From Apricaphanius iberus (taxonomy: Eukaryota; Chordata; Actinopteri; Cyprinodontiformes; Aphaniidae), in assembly GCA_028564705.1 (NCBI GenBank), contig JAPXFQ010000384.1, positions 255,501 to 319,500 on the forward strand: 64,000 bases of DNA, written 5' to 3'. Positions within the stretch are counted from its first letter, which is position 1, and each line of letters begins with the position of its first letter. Both the position numbers and the translations under genes were made by a program. Below the pieces are notes generated by a model that had not been told where the DNA came from, ran no database searches, and worked only from the letters and a program-made list of their open reading frames with translations. Of the stretch, positions 13,261-25,400 are shown piece by piece.

Positions 13261-14065
13261 GTAAGCTAACTTTTCTACAAGCGCCGTTTCCTGCCCTTCA
13301 CCCACTTCTATGCTAAAATTTAGCACAGAGCATCGGCCCAGCGTGTTCTATCCCTGCAAAAAGTAATGTTTGATAGTGTTTAATGTCAAACACCCAAATT
13401 TTGACAAGCTTTCATCACAAAATTACGCTATTTCAGACTTCTTTTTCCCCTTTTTTTAACTGCACGTCTGCCTGGTAAACCGTAGCTTATTATATTAACT
13501 TATTTGTTTTGTAATACTTTTTAATGTTATCCTTGCGTGGAGACACGATGTTTGCATGCATTGACCAACAAACTCGCCGATGTAAGCAATGCCGGGGCAG
13601 GCAGGCGTCGCTTTCATGACAGACATGTGCGACAATTATATGACAATGATGTAAGTAGCTTGCATATAATTGTTTTTTTCTTCTTTTTTTTAAATAGTCA
13701 GCGTTTATCCGGTGCTGGACTGTTAATTTACAGTAATGTTTAAAGCTATCTTGACGGTTTGACAGCTGGTGTGAGACTGTCACATCAGTAATTCATTTAA
13801 TGACTGTAAATTAATTACAACATACAAATTAAAGTGGTGCTATAAGATTGCTACATTTTCAGAGCTTTTTAAATGATAGGAAAGGAGACTGACTTTAAGG
13901 AACGACTATTGTGTGTTGTCACATTACAGATAATATTTAAATTGTTTAAATTGTTTTTGTATTTTTTATCATAGTAACAAAGACAAATCTTTTAATTCAA
14001 ATTTTCCTTTGTTACATGTCATATATGTTATCAATTATATACTAGAATGGCCATATATAAGTTAT

Positions 14066-14140
14066 ATGGTAAATGGACTGTACTTATATGGTGCTTTTAT
14101 CCAAAGCGCTTTACACTGTATGTCACATTCACCTAATTCC
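14066..14140 (-). repeat. Tail fragment of a tRNA-derived SINE
   Basis: 'atggtaaatggactg' followed by 'acttatatggtgctttta' is the reverse complement of the tail of the SINE at 28528-28794. Only the tail is present. It lies in the intron between the non-coding first exon and the zinc-finger exon. Confidence 0.6.
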
Positions 14141-14629
14141 CACACACAGACTTTGATGTGGTCAGTTCCTGTATCTAGGGATACCTTCTATGTGTTTTAT
14201 GGATGTTTTATCCTATAATAGCTGTTAGAATTTAGATATCAGGCAAGTAGGGCTACAGAGGCTATATTGACAAAAATTTTATCATTAAGTGTTTTTTTTC
14301 CATTAGATTTCAATTTCAATAATAAGCTTAACTTAATAGTCTGATACGTAATAGTTCAAAGTATTTATTAAACCTTTAGGTTTTCTTATAAGTCCATTCA
14401 GAATATATCACAATGTTTTTGACCAAATATTTTTATTAAGCCTAGAACACTAATGTGTGTGTAGCCTTTCAAAACCAATGTAGAATGGGTGAAATTAATC
14501 CAACCTTAATTGGGGACCTATAGCTGTATTTTTACTTAAATGTTTACAAATTTTATGGACTGTTGCAAAAGTGCTTTTAGCTAAACTGATTGTGTCCTAT
14601 CTGTCTCTTGTGTTTCAGGGGTGGTTTTC

Positions 14630-15439
14630 ATGCAGTGCAGATTTTGTAAATTCACAAGCTCCAGTCAAGAGACTCTTCTGAAACATTTCCGCCTTCATCA
14701 CGGACAAGGTGCACATTGGCCTTGCATTCACACAGACTGTGTATGTGTATTTAAAACACCTGGAGCATTACGATCACACATTTCAAGATCACACTCAATA
14801 GTGGAAATCCACAAAAATTCAACATTTCAATGTGAATTGTGTGATTTTAAGGAGATTTGCAGTGAAAAAACTTTTTGGAACCATCTTGGACATCATTTAA
14901 AGAACCGTGAAACTGTACAATGCCCCTTTTTAAGGTGTTCCTTTAAAACAAACATTCGCCCAACATTCAGTTCTCACAGAAGTCGAAACCATAAAAATTG
15001 TACACTTGAGGATTTTCGAACAATTGCAAGAACTGTTCTTGAAGATGAAATAATTGACAGTGAGCAATCTGATAGTGAAGCAGGAACATCAGCTTTTAAT
15101 ATTTTGAGACCAAATGATATTGAAGAGATTGTAGAGGATGTGGATAGTGAGACACTTGAACACAAATTGGCTTCTCTCTTTCTGTGTATGCAAACGGTGT
15201 TGCATGTTTCTCGAGCTGCAACACAAAAGATTGTAGAAGATTTGCGTAACCTGCTGTCTTTCTCTAACATTCATACTCTAAACAGTGTAAAAGAGATCTT
15301 TTCAAAACATCAAATTGAAGTAAATGATTCTGTTTTGCAAGAAATTTCTAATGCTATAGTTCAAACTAATCCACTCCTTTTAACAACATCTGAGAAAGGT
15401 TCCCTATCTACAGATCACCGGAGTGATGAGTTATTATAG
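14630..15439 (+). CDS. C2H2 zinc-finger exon of a fish SAMD3-like multicopy family
   Basis: An open frame of 269 aa from the first ATG after a good acceptor (AG at 14617-14618). Four atypical C2H2 fingers are visible: C3-C6-H19-H23, C32-C37-H50-H55, C68-C71-H85-H88 and C98-C103-H116-H121. The rest is acidic and then helical, ending with KGSLSTDHRSDELL. I recognise it as the N-terminal exon of a fish-expanded family usually annotated as uncharacterised or 'sterile alpha motif domain-containing 3-like'. In relatives this exon splices, around STDHRS, to further exons. Here the frame simply runs to a stop at 15437-15439, and no in-phase donor leads to the next recognised exon. DNA or RNA binding by the fingers is likely but unproven. 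Confidence 0.65.
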   Translation: MQCRFCKFTSSSQETLLKHFRLHHGQGAHWPCIHTDCVCVFKTPGALRSHISRSHSIVEIHKNSTFQCELCDFKEICSEKTFWNHLGHHLKNRETVQCPFLRCSFKTNIRPTFSSHRSRNHKNCTLEDFRTIARTVLEDEIIDSEQSDSEAGTSAFNILRPNDIEEIVEDVDSETLEHKLASLFLCMQTVLHVSRAATQKIVEDLRNLLSFSNIHTLNSVKEIFSKHQIEVNDSVLQEISNAIVQTNPLLLTTSEKGSLSTDHRSDELL

Positions 15440-15473
15440 ATTGACTATAATTGAAGTAGTACAGTATTTTTTT

Positions 15474-15486
15474 GGGGGGGGGGGGG
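15474..15486 (+). repeat. Homopolymer run of 13 G
   Basis: A run of 13 G directly after a T run, just past the stop of the zinc-finger exon. It is a likely site of length variation or sequencing error. The rest of 15487-16043 has no recognisable exon, although relatives of the gene would have several exons here. Confidence 0.8.
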
Positions 15487-16043
15487 TTGTCATACATTGG
15501 CAAACCTTATTATACCCTGTGTTACCCCTCCACTCAAGGCCATTAACATTGTTACATCGACATCTGTGACTCATTAGATTCTTTGACATGTCCTAATATT
15601 CTTACCCTAAACATTTTACTCCTATGGAAGCTCATTTCTGCCAGTCCAAGAAAAGAGTCCCCATGCTAAATTGAAATTATGAAATAGAAAGTCAATCTCA
15701 TAATTTTTACTTGGCATGGATGTTTTTTTGTTTTACTGGGGTTAAATGGAATTTTAATAGACTGAGATGGTTAGTGAAAGAATACTTAGACAGGTCACAG
15801 AATCTGATTGTTCACAGATTGCGGTACAACATGAAACATGATAAAAAGCATTTGTATATTGATACTGGTTTTTGAGAGAGGTATTTCTTTTCATGTGCAA
15901 AATATGGATTCATGAGAGCTTTTTGAAGTAACTTTTGCTGTTCATAACATGGTCATTGGACAGGGTGTAGACTGCACAAGACGGCTATCCAGGGACTTTC
16001 TGTGCTGAATAAATGACAATATTTTGTTGATTGTCTTGTTTAG

Positions 16044-17339
16044 ATATCAGAAGAATTTCATCGGATTACGAGCAAAGACCTCCTGGGGACTTTCAATGCC
16101 TCCCTTGACAAATTTGTGCCTGGCCTGTTAAGACTGTACCGGTCTAAGAAGGGAGCTCTTGGACAGAAGATGGAAGACCTGCTGGAAAACCTTGATGAAC
16201 AGGTGAGAGAAGTGCTCCTTTGCTTGACATTATTTTGGCTTCAGCCAAAACACATTTGTGGAAATGTGTCAGTGGAAATTAATGTCAGCACTCATTGCTT
16301 TATGTTCTTATTTGGCAATATTTGATTTAACAAATTTTATTTAGTAAAAGTAAAGTAAAATTGTTAACATAGTTGCAGTGTTGTTGGGTTTTTTTTGTTT
16401 TACATGTTGCTGGGTCTGACCTATGCTTTATTTTGATTAATATAAATGTTCTGATTTTGCATTGGGTATAAGTACACTGTTACTATACTAATTGAAATGC
16501 TTGTTTTCCACTGAGTACTCTTCAGACATCCAACATTGTGTGCCACCGAAAGACAGCAGCACTGAGAGGCCTGCCCATTTTCGTCAGAGAAGATGCAACA
16601 GAGGTTTTCCTGAAATGCTTGGTAAGTACAAAAAAGTAATGCCAGTAAAACTAAATCCTGAGATGTTTCAAATGATGAGTTCCAAAAGATCCAAAATGTA
16701 AATATACACCTCAGTGCTGTCCAGATAATTTTATGGAGAGTATTGCAGTTGTCTATAACTCTCGCTCCCCTTTTTCTGCTGAGAAGCAGCTGGGCATTCT
16801 TCATGTGTGTTCCATTGTAGAAAATACTTTTGTACAAAACTCATCACAAGGTTGGTGGGAGAAAGCTACTACGTCATTAATTAAGGAAAAATAAGCTTTT
16901 TTCTTTTTAAAACCTCTGAGTCAAATGACCATGCATGATACGGAGGTTTAATTTCAAATCTGTAGAAATGTATTTTGTCTTTAGTTCTCAATAATTGGCT
17001 CTCAATAATTAATCTTATACTTTTCTTAAGGACACTGACATTTTGGAACCAGTGTTGAACGGTGTATCTGTTGCCATCCTTACCATCCTACAAGATGACG
17101 ATGCCGGTACGACTGTGCGAGACCATGCAGTTGTGTTGGAAGGGGACATTGTGCTACATAACATTCCAGACCTGTCTTCTGCCTTGGCATACCTCTTTGG
17201 CCTTCTGTATGCCCTCAACATTGATTATCCAAAGCAGATGAGTTATACCTTTGAAGCAATTCAAGCCATCTTTTTTGAGCTTGGTGGCTCTCGATGCTCA
17301 CAGCGCATAAGGGCTCTGAAAACAAAGCTTTTGCTGTGA
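16044..17339 (+). CDS. Three C-terminal exons of the SAMD3-like family gene
   Basis: Exons 16044-16202, 16526-16621 and 17031-17339 are all GT-AG, all phase 0, and total 188 aa. Products in order: an exon starting ISEEFHRITSKDLLGTFNAS; an exon starting TSNIVCHRKTAALRGLPIFV; and a final exon with a DTDILEPVLNGV start, an LAYLFGLLYALNIDYPKQM core and an end at ALKTKLLL. These match my recollection of the conserved C-terminal domain of the same fish family as the zinc-finger exon upstream. The central part of the protein, roughly several hundred residues in full-length relatives, has no exon between 15440 and 16043. The gene is therefore either internally deleted or a chimera, although these exons show no stops or frameshifts. 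An AATAAA-like hexamer near 18494 could serve as the polyadenylation signal. Confidence 0.65.
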
Positions 17340-17656
17340 CTGTTAATGGAGAAGCCAGACATGACTTTCACATGTGTTCTTTAGCCTGTTCAAGTCTATT
17401 GCTGTTGAGTCATGTAAAAAAAAAAACTGTAGTTAAACCCTTTTGCTTCTGATATAGTCATTCACCTGTTACCAAGAGTTGCTTATTTAGTGTTTAAACT
17501 GTTAAAATTAATTATTGTTCAAGTAAAACTAATGTATGCAAAAAAACAACAAAAATAACCTCACCTCTGTTTCAACCTGCATAAGGATGTGTAGGTGATG
17601 GAAAATTCTATTTTCAGATTAACTGTTTCTTAACCCTCTTGTTGTCTTTCGGTCAA

Positions 17657-18070
17657 GGGATGAAGAATAAGGAAGGAAAGGAGGTAGGGAAGAGGAAAGG
17701 AGGGGAGGCAAGAAGGGAGAAAAATGGAAGGAAAGGAGGGAGAGATGAAGTGAAGAGGAAATATGGAAGGAGCGAGAGAGAGAAATTAAAGGAAAGGAGG
17801 GAGAGAATGGATGTAAGGAGGAAAGAAGAAAGAAGAGAGGGAGGAAAGAAGGAAGAAGAGAGGGAAAATGGAAGTAAGGAAGGAAAGGAGGGTGTGAAGA
17901 AGAGGGAGAGAAGGGAATGGACAGAAGGAAGAAGAGATGGGGGAAATGGAAGGAATGGAGGGAGAGAAGGGAAAGGAAAGAAGGAAGAAGAGAGGGAGAA
18001 AAGGGGAGGGAAGAGGAAGGAAGGGAGTAAAGAAGTTGAGAGGGAGAAAAATAGAAGGAAAGGAAGGAGA
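17657..18070 (+). repeat. Polypurine GGAA/GGGA tract
   Basis: About 410 bases almost purely purine on the plus strand, built from irregular GGAAGGA and GGGAGAGA units. It directly follows the SAMD3-like gene. The long open frames on both strands are by-products of the repeat. Such mirror-like polypurine DNA can form triplex structures. Confidence 0.9.
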
Positions 18071-18952
18071 CGAATTGTTGACAATATATGTTGATTGTGT
18101 CATGTATTTTTTAAAGATTTGTTTAAGTGTTGTCCTCTTCACATGAAACACAGAACATGGTGTTTTACCGGTTAGTTTCCTGTTCATTGATGGTAATATT
18201 TCTAAGAACTTTTAACTGCTGTAGTTCATCATAGTTATGCCCATGTAAAATGTCAGTGTCTGGGTTACACAGCCAATCCTATCGGTGTGTGCTTGAGTGA
18301 CTATATGTTGCTGATCACACTACATACTTTGTTTTTCTTTTTTGGTTCTGAACTTCAATTTTAACGTCTTTGCTGTGGTGCTCAAAGCACCCAAAAAAAA
18401 AGAAACTGGCAATACTTATTTTATTTTTTTTTTACAGAAATTGACCTGACTACCCATAACATTGTGAAATGTACTTGAGGCACTGTTAAACAAAATAAAT
18501 AAGATTTAAGATAACATTCAGTTGTGCTTTGTTTTATTCAATATCTATTTGAGGATTTTTCAAATATAATTACAACATGCATTTTCCTTTTTATTTAAAT
18601 AGGTAAATTTTCAACTCACTGGAGTAAGAATTGTATGAATATTCAACAAGAATATCTGTGTTTGTTCAAGTTATAAATGCATGGCATTCAATGAGTAATT
18701 ATATGTTTATTTAACAAGAATATCTGCATTTAGTGAAGACAGAAATACATGGCATTGAAACCAGAATTTCTTTGTTAGACTTACAGGATTATCCTACTTA
18801 GGTGAACAGGAAGATCCAAGTTGGCAGAACTCTTGTCAGAACTTGTAAATCTTAGTTAAGTCAACAACAGTGGGCAAAAGTTGAGATTACTCAAAAATCT
18901 CTTGCATCATGTTGCCTTGATATTTTACGTTTTCTCAACGTTTTCTTTTTTA

Positions 18953-19052
18953 NNNNNNNNNNNNNNNNNNNNNNNNNNNNNNNNNNNNNNNNNNNNNNNN
19001 NNNNNNNNNNNNNNNNNNNNNNNNNNNNNNNNNNNNNNNNNNNNNNNNNNNN
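18953..19052. other. Assembly gap of 100 N
   Basis: Exactly 100 N, which looks like a standard placeholder, so the true gap size is unknown. It falls inside the candidate inverted-terminus unit, so that unit's length is uncertain. Confidence 0.99.
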
Positions 19053-19965
19053 ATCAGCCTTAAATATACCAACTCTCAACGATCCTCAGTTTTTATTAAT
19101 TTTTTTCTACCCCTTATTCCCAGTTGAGGTCAAGTATTCCTAGAGGATATAATGTATAATTTAAAATGAATTCCTGAATTTTGGATCATTATTTTAAATG
19201 TACTTTCTTTTGCCACCAATTTGTTTAGGTTACAATAATGTTGTACATTGACTTAGACATATATTGACCTCTAACTTAATTACATGCAATCATTCTGGAT
19301 CCAAACGGACTCTTTCTCAAGTCAAAATGAAACCCAAAAAGATTTTCCAAAAAGGTAAGATTGAAATCAAATAATTATTGGAGAATGTAGGTCTAAGACG
19401 TATTTTTTTGTGCATTCTTCCTGTCATGTAGCTAATCAAAAGTAGGTTGAGGCCTGTTGTTAAATGGAAGTTTACAACACATACTAATATATTCTAATTA
19501 AACAACTATCATTGCTCCGACTTAATGGCAGTAGTCAGTTTTTCACAAGGCAGGATTATTTTATTTAGCTGTATGTGTTCTTTAGCCTTATTTAAAATAC
19601 TCTGACGTGTTACTAATATGTTTGTGAAATAGTTTTTGATTGTTTGTAATATGTAATGGGCTTTGCCCTACAGTTTCTGGTTGAAAAAATGTACGTTATT
19701 TTGACAAAATATAGTACAATCTGTGCTTCCAAGTCCAACGGATCATCATTTAAAACGTTCTCAGAACCTCTCTGTAACAAACTTACCCAGAACATAACCT
19801 GGTCCGGAGCAGGTTATGTTCCGACTAAGTTGCTGTGGTTACTAACATACCTTGAAAGATACCTCTGTTTTTGGAACCAAAAGTTGAGGTTATCCACAAA
19901 TTTACCCTCAAACTTATCTGGTTATGTCACATAACCTGCTTTCTGGAACGGACCCCCGAGTATGG

Positions 19966-20166
19966 AAGGAGATTAGGGCCAGTAAAATAAAATAATTTGA
20001 ACTTTTCTCCCCCCAAAACCAATTAATTCAATTCAGTTCAGTTGAAAAATACTTTATCATTCCCAAGAGGATATTGAGAAATTCCCTGGTTAAAAAATAC
20101 TAAAAAAAAATATGACTTTAACCCCATAATTCTGATGTTTTTTTGTCAGTGGCCCTAATCCTCTTC
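19966..20166. repeat. Short inverted-repeat MITE pair
   Basis: AAGGAGATTAGGGCCAGTA (from 19967) is mirrored by the reverse complement of CAGTGGCCCTAATCCTCTT (from 20146), giving an element of about 200 bp. A third, more diverged copy of the terminus appears near 20575 ('ccagtggtcctttcactc'). It abuts the right edge of the 8.3-kb unit. Confidence 0.5.
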
Positions 20167-21759
20167 TTAAATTTTTAGTCTCAGATTTTCCATATTTATC
20201 TCAGCAAGTTAAAATACAGATTAGTAATAAAAATAAAATAAAACTCAGAGTTATAAGAATTAAAATTCTCTGTTCTGTTTTAGAACTCTTAGGCGAAAAT
20301 TATTTTAACAGAATTTTGGTTTTGAAAGAGTCTGAACTTTTTTTTCTTCCTGAAGTCAAAATTAATGCCGTTTTTTTAATCTAAGGGTGGGGATGAGTGT
20401 CAGAATTTTCATCAAACAATAAGAAATAAAAATCTGTTTCAAAGTAAATTAAAAACTCAGACAGGCTGGATTTCCCCCTCTTACTGACTTCAAGGGGAAA
20501 AAAGTCAAAATGTTTAATTTTTTTAAGTCAGAATTCTGACTTTTATATCAGAATTCTGTTTTTTTATTTTTTTTTATTTCCAGTGGTCCTTTCACTCTTC
20601 TTTGATTTTATTTAAAAATAAATTCATTAATCATGTCTTCATAGTTTACATCCTGCTTCTAATCTTTTTATACTGCTTTACAGTTTAGGGTTTGACTGTG
20701 AGATTACATTATTATTATTATTAATATTATTATTGTGGACTCCAGTTTCTGAAGAATTGTACCCTTACTGTTCCACCATCAATACATAAAAAGCTCCCAA
20801 ACTCACGAGATGAGCCACCTTTTAAATACATCTTAAGACACATCATTGGCAGCAGGATAAAACAGAAAAAGTGTCCTTTACCTGATCTGTACAAAATACC
20901 AGAGAGAAAACAGCCTTACTGCAATAGAAAGGTGATTCCCAAAGGCTGAAGCTGCCATCTTTAAACAATAAACTTATCATTGTGCTTTGTGTTTATTAGC
21001 TGTCCGTCTTTTATTTCTGAGCTTCGTGTGTCTTCTTTTTTGTCCCTCTTGTTCAAATAGCTACAGAAGCTAAATAATAAGAAAAAAAAACTGGAAAATT
21101 AGAACCTCCCAAAAAATAAATCCTTTAATAAGCCTGAAAAAAAGTGCAGATGCAGACCACAAAGATTAGAGAAATGTCTGGCTTATTTAAAAAAAGAAAC
21201 GACAGCTCGGTAAAAAAAAATGTTGCAACGCAATGTGAAAAAAGGGTCAATAGTAGAAGACAAAGAAAGGCTTTGGAAAGATAAATTATTTATTTCATGC
21301 TGCAAAAACAGTCTTTATTCTTAGTAAAATAAGATCCCATGAGTTTGTTTTTTATCGAATGAATCTGAAAAGAATAAGTCAGTGTCAGTGATGGCTGCTC
21401 TGAAATCACTGAACCTTATTATCTACTTTAATTTTCACAGGAAATCCAGTTTTACTTCTGTAAAACTTTCAAAGCTATTTCTCCTTTTTGAAATCCCTTG
21501 CAGATATTTAGATTTATTGATGATTTCCTGCAGAAATGTTCCTCTGCAGACATGCTTATCTGATCTTCAGATTGTCTCTTGTCCCAATCTTCAGCTGAAG
21601 GTCTACATAAACTTCAAAAAATAGCAAAGTGTTCAGTTTTGGGACAGGAGTGTTTATTGTGGTAATTCTGGTCCATATTCTTCAGAAAACCTGCAGTTTG
21701 TCTCTCATGTATTGAGTTTTTACAGATATAAATCTGTGTTGGTTCATTATGTGTGCAAA
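20167..21759. other. AT-rich intergenic DNA
   Basis: Homopolymer-rich, low-complexity sequence with no supported gene. Short ATT and TTTTTA tracts are frequent. No exon or conserved motif was recognised on either strand. Confidence 0.5.
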
Positions 21760-21898
21760 AAGTCAGGTTTTTGGATTGTGGGAGGAAGTATCCAGACAGA
21801 ACCCATGCATGCACAAGTCTACAGGGCAGGATTCAAACCTAGGACCTTCTGGCTGCAAGGCAGCACTGCTTCCAGCTGATCCGCCATGCAGCCTGATT
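21760..21898 (-). repeat. tRNA-derived SINE, antisense
   Basis: On the minus strand, 21898-21830 reads as a tRNA-like head with 'ggttgaatcc'-type B-box wording (GGTTTGAATCC). The rest, around 'gggaggaagtatccagac', matches the body wording common in fish SINE/LINE fragments. It is degraded and not a functional tRNA gene. Confidence 0.55.
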
Positions 21899-22340
21899 AT
21901 AGGACAAGCACTAAACATTTGCATAATTACAGAACAGGTAAAACTCAAATTCAGCTTTTTTTTATTTTACTTTTAAAACATACAAATGAGATAATAAACA
22001 TACATTAAAATAAGCAAACAAACAGCAAAAAGCAGTAGGTTTTCCAAAGGAAATAAAACAAACTAAATATAATGAAAAACATTTTTTACAGCACTAAATG
22101 AGTGCACCCAAACAGCTGGTTGCAGAATAACTAACTGAAGTGAAAAATGCCTTTATTATTCTCCAACAGGAAATGAAACAGTATAAAAAGTGCTTTCCAT
22201 AAAAAACAAAACAAAACAGTGTTTCCACCACATTTAGAAGTCAAACTTAAACTATGCAACAGTAAAGTACTATAGAGGCAGTTTTTTCTCAGTTAAACAG
22301 TTTGTAAAAAACCAAAACGACTCTTATTTGGGGTGTTTTC

Positions 22341-22346
22341 TTTAAT
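22341..22346 (-). terminator. Possible polyadenylation signal of the receptor-like gene
   Basis: ATTAAA on the minus strand, about 90 bases after the stop codon. It is a common variant signal. Use is not proven. Confidence 0.35.
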
Positions 22347-22434
22347 TTTAGGTCATTATTAAGTCGGTGGTAGTTGGTGGTGTTTTAAGGCACCAGTTTC
22401 GTACTTAAATGTTAGAGTTCGGTTTGGGTGGCGT

Positions 22435-25400
22435 TCACCAGCCGGCATAGACCGGTTCAGTGTCACATGGCAGGCCGTAGTACCGGCCCTGGGGTCGCTC
22501 TTTGCGTAGCAGAGGAGCCCGGGCGACTGCAAGCTCCCTGTCGGAGTCCCGGCGTCGACGAAGAACCAGCAAAATGATGAGGAGCAAGGCCACTGGAGAA
22601 GAGAGACGCGAAGTGATCACCACAAAGACCGCACTCATGATTCTGATTTCATTTCATTATGTTTTAACTTAGAACAGCTGACTGAGCCACATTTAGTCAT
22701 GAGATCCAGTTACGTATGAACATAAAATGAGAAAAGAAGAAGAATAGCTCAGCTTCTTCTTTATCTAACATTTACACATTTTCCTGAGTTTGAAGTAAAA
22801 AAAAAAACAGCTTCCAATGAAGTAAACAACCCCAACATGTGCTAAAATAGATCAGAAGCCTCTCAGGTCTATTTTGAGCATCATATCTTTTTTTTCTCTG
22901 TCAGTATTTGTTTAAACCAGCCACTCACCGCCTCCCCCAATGACCAGCAGAGCAATAGTAACAGGCGCCAGTTCACAGGTGTCCCCCGCCTTCCTGAAGA
23001 ACGTCTCCATGCAGTAACCCGGAGCGATGCTGCCTCCGGGGCAGAAAGCGTCGCTCGGACACCGGATGGGGTTCACGTCGGGGCTCTGAAAGAACAACCC
23101 GCTCCGTCACGCAATGTAAGCCACCCTTCCAGTTCAACCATGTTTGTTCTGGGAGTGTGCCGTGCTCACGGGGCAATAGTGGTTCTCAGGGCAGAGGTCA
23201 CAGCTCTCCTGACCCCAGAGGGTCTGGTAGAAGCCGCTGCTGCAGATCTGACACATCGTCTGGTGGGGAGCCTTGTGCATGCCTGTTGGAACCAAACTGG
23301 ATTCAAAACACTTCAAAACTTCCTCTCTGTTTTTCTAAAACGAGCTACAGAGAAATGCTCGTGTGCATACCTGGCCGGCAGGGGGTGCAGTCTTTAGCTG
23401 CCGTCTGAAGAGCTTCTGTTCCTCCAGGACACATCGGGCACTGAGCGCAACCAGACGAGCTGCCGACGAAAGGAGACTTTGTTTAGAGCTGTTAAATGAC
23501 CTACTGGTTTTCATGGCTGCAGGACGGTATGTGGAAAGATCGGACAGACTAAAGATGTGTCTCAGAGGCTCAGATTTATCCATCCACCCACACTAACATT
23601 TGTTGAAATGTGTCTTAACAAGTTTTAACAATGTTTACCATTTGTAGCCATCTTACAATATTCTAGATGCATATTTGACCTCTTTTCATGTAAGAATTCA
23701 CAGAATGTATTGAAATTGGTTGATTCCCTCGTCTTCAAGCATAGTATTATGTTTGAAGTTTATCATATTTAATACGTTCCCCTTAAGATTAATTTTCGTT
23801 TTAAAAATAAGTAGCCGCTGATTGGCATCTCAAAACCCTGCAAGTTTATAAAGAGACTTCATAATGGGTACGGATCATACTGTATCCCCTACTTCAACGT
23901 CTCTCTGCCCAGCTTTCTAACCCTACAGCCACAAAGACATTAAACCTCTTAAGCCTGAGGCTGTTTTTTCCAAATTTGGCATACCTACACTCTGGGAGGC
24001 TTTTTAAAGCTTGTAAAACGTCTAAAATGTTCAAATTGCTCTCATATAATAGGAAGGTCTGTGGTGAAACTGTGAATGTAAAAATTCCCAAAGAAAATCA
24101 TAGTAGGTAGAGTAATTGAGGTTGAAAGAGAGAAAATATGAAACATGAATATGAATTCCGCCTGAAAAAAACCACATTAGCAGCTTGTTTTCATCGTAAA
24201 CCGCAAATAAAGATAATAAATAGTAACTACTCACTGTTATTGACTTTAGACCAACTGTTGGTGTTTGTAAAAACAAATAATTGAAAGTTGAAAGTTACTC
24301 TAGGAGGCGTGCCTCCAAAATTTTGGGCTAGTGGAGCGGCAAGAGGAAAATAAGTGGATTGGCTTGCCATCAACCAGAAGGGTCATCCTGGAAAGGTTAC
24401 TCTGAAGTATTGTCTCTGCTGTTAGCATGTCACGACAGGCACAAGACTGTCACACAGTGAAGGTCTTCAGTCAGAGGCTTCAAAAGATTCCTTGTAAGAC
24501 TGACTGCTGCTTACTGAAGGGTCAGGTGCAGAAATAATTTTGGGCTGTATCAGTTTATTAAACCGTGCACACAGACACAGTGCTGGACTTTTCCCAGAGC
24601 TTTAAAGTGAATCAAAAACATTAGTCTTGTAACTTGTAAACAATCTTTTTATTTAATTTTTTTATTGTCGCATTGCTGGAAAATGGTCTAGAAACGTGCC
24701 AAAAATCGAGTATAGCACACCTTTCCCCCTGTGGCACAAGCCTGCTCTAACTGTCCATAGATGCATGAGCTGGTGGCGCAGCATAACTAGAACACGTTGC
24801 ATTAAAGACGTATGAGTTAATCAATTACTTGTTAATATCGTATCCCCTTTTGAATGCAAATCTTTATTTAACGTAACATTAAACTCTGCAAAGAGAAACT
24901 GTTTGGACATCGATTATAGACCTGCAACTGTTAGAAAATCGTACATCAGGTTGTTAAATCATGGAGACAAAACAGTGATTTATAAATGTTGCCAGGGACA
25001 TGTCCTCGGCTAAAGTGAAGGTGTCTGTGCACGGTTTAATAAATTGATGGAACGGATTAATAATCAGAGAGCACGGATTCTGATACTTCAAAATTACTTC
25101 CCCTCCCTGCTGCTGCCTGTAGCAGGGAGGAGTAGCTACTAGAGATCCTCCTTCCACACCATCACCATCCACAAGCACTCTTTGAAGACACGAGTTACGA
25201 CCACAGCTGGGTAGTAACTAGTTACATTTACTTGAGTAACATTTTGGAAACAATTTACTTACTACAGTAGTTTTGCTAAGCCGTACTTTTTACTTTTACT
25301 TGAGTAATATTCTCATTAAGTGTTGCTACTCTGACCAGAGTAACATTTCTGGATACTCTATCTACTGTGAGTAGCTTCACTAAATGAATTAAAAATATAT

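Larger units (their letters stand above)
11624..19955. mobile_element. Candidate 8.3-kb unit with inverted termini enclosing a zinc-finger gene
   Basis: The left edge reads GGGTCCGTTCCAGAAAGC from 11624. The right edge is its reverse complement, ending at 19955. Both are flanked by 'ccg' (11621-11623 and 19956-19958), a possible 3-bp target duplication. Inside both ends, a second block resembling GGTTCCAGAACA recurs in matching orientation, so the subterminal regions are related too. Everything between, including the whole C2H2/SAMD3-like gene and its first exon, could be one element. The alternative is that the two ends belong to separate short MITEs of the same family in opposite orientation. 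No transposase was recognised inside. Confidence 0.4.

Noticed and set aside
17639..18094. Lys/Glu/Arg-rich frame and opposing Ser/Phe/Pro-rich frames
   Set aside because: Translations of a polypurine tract; stop codons are rare there by composition.
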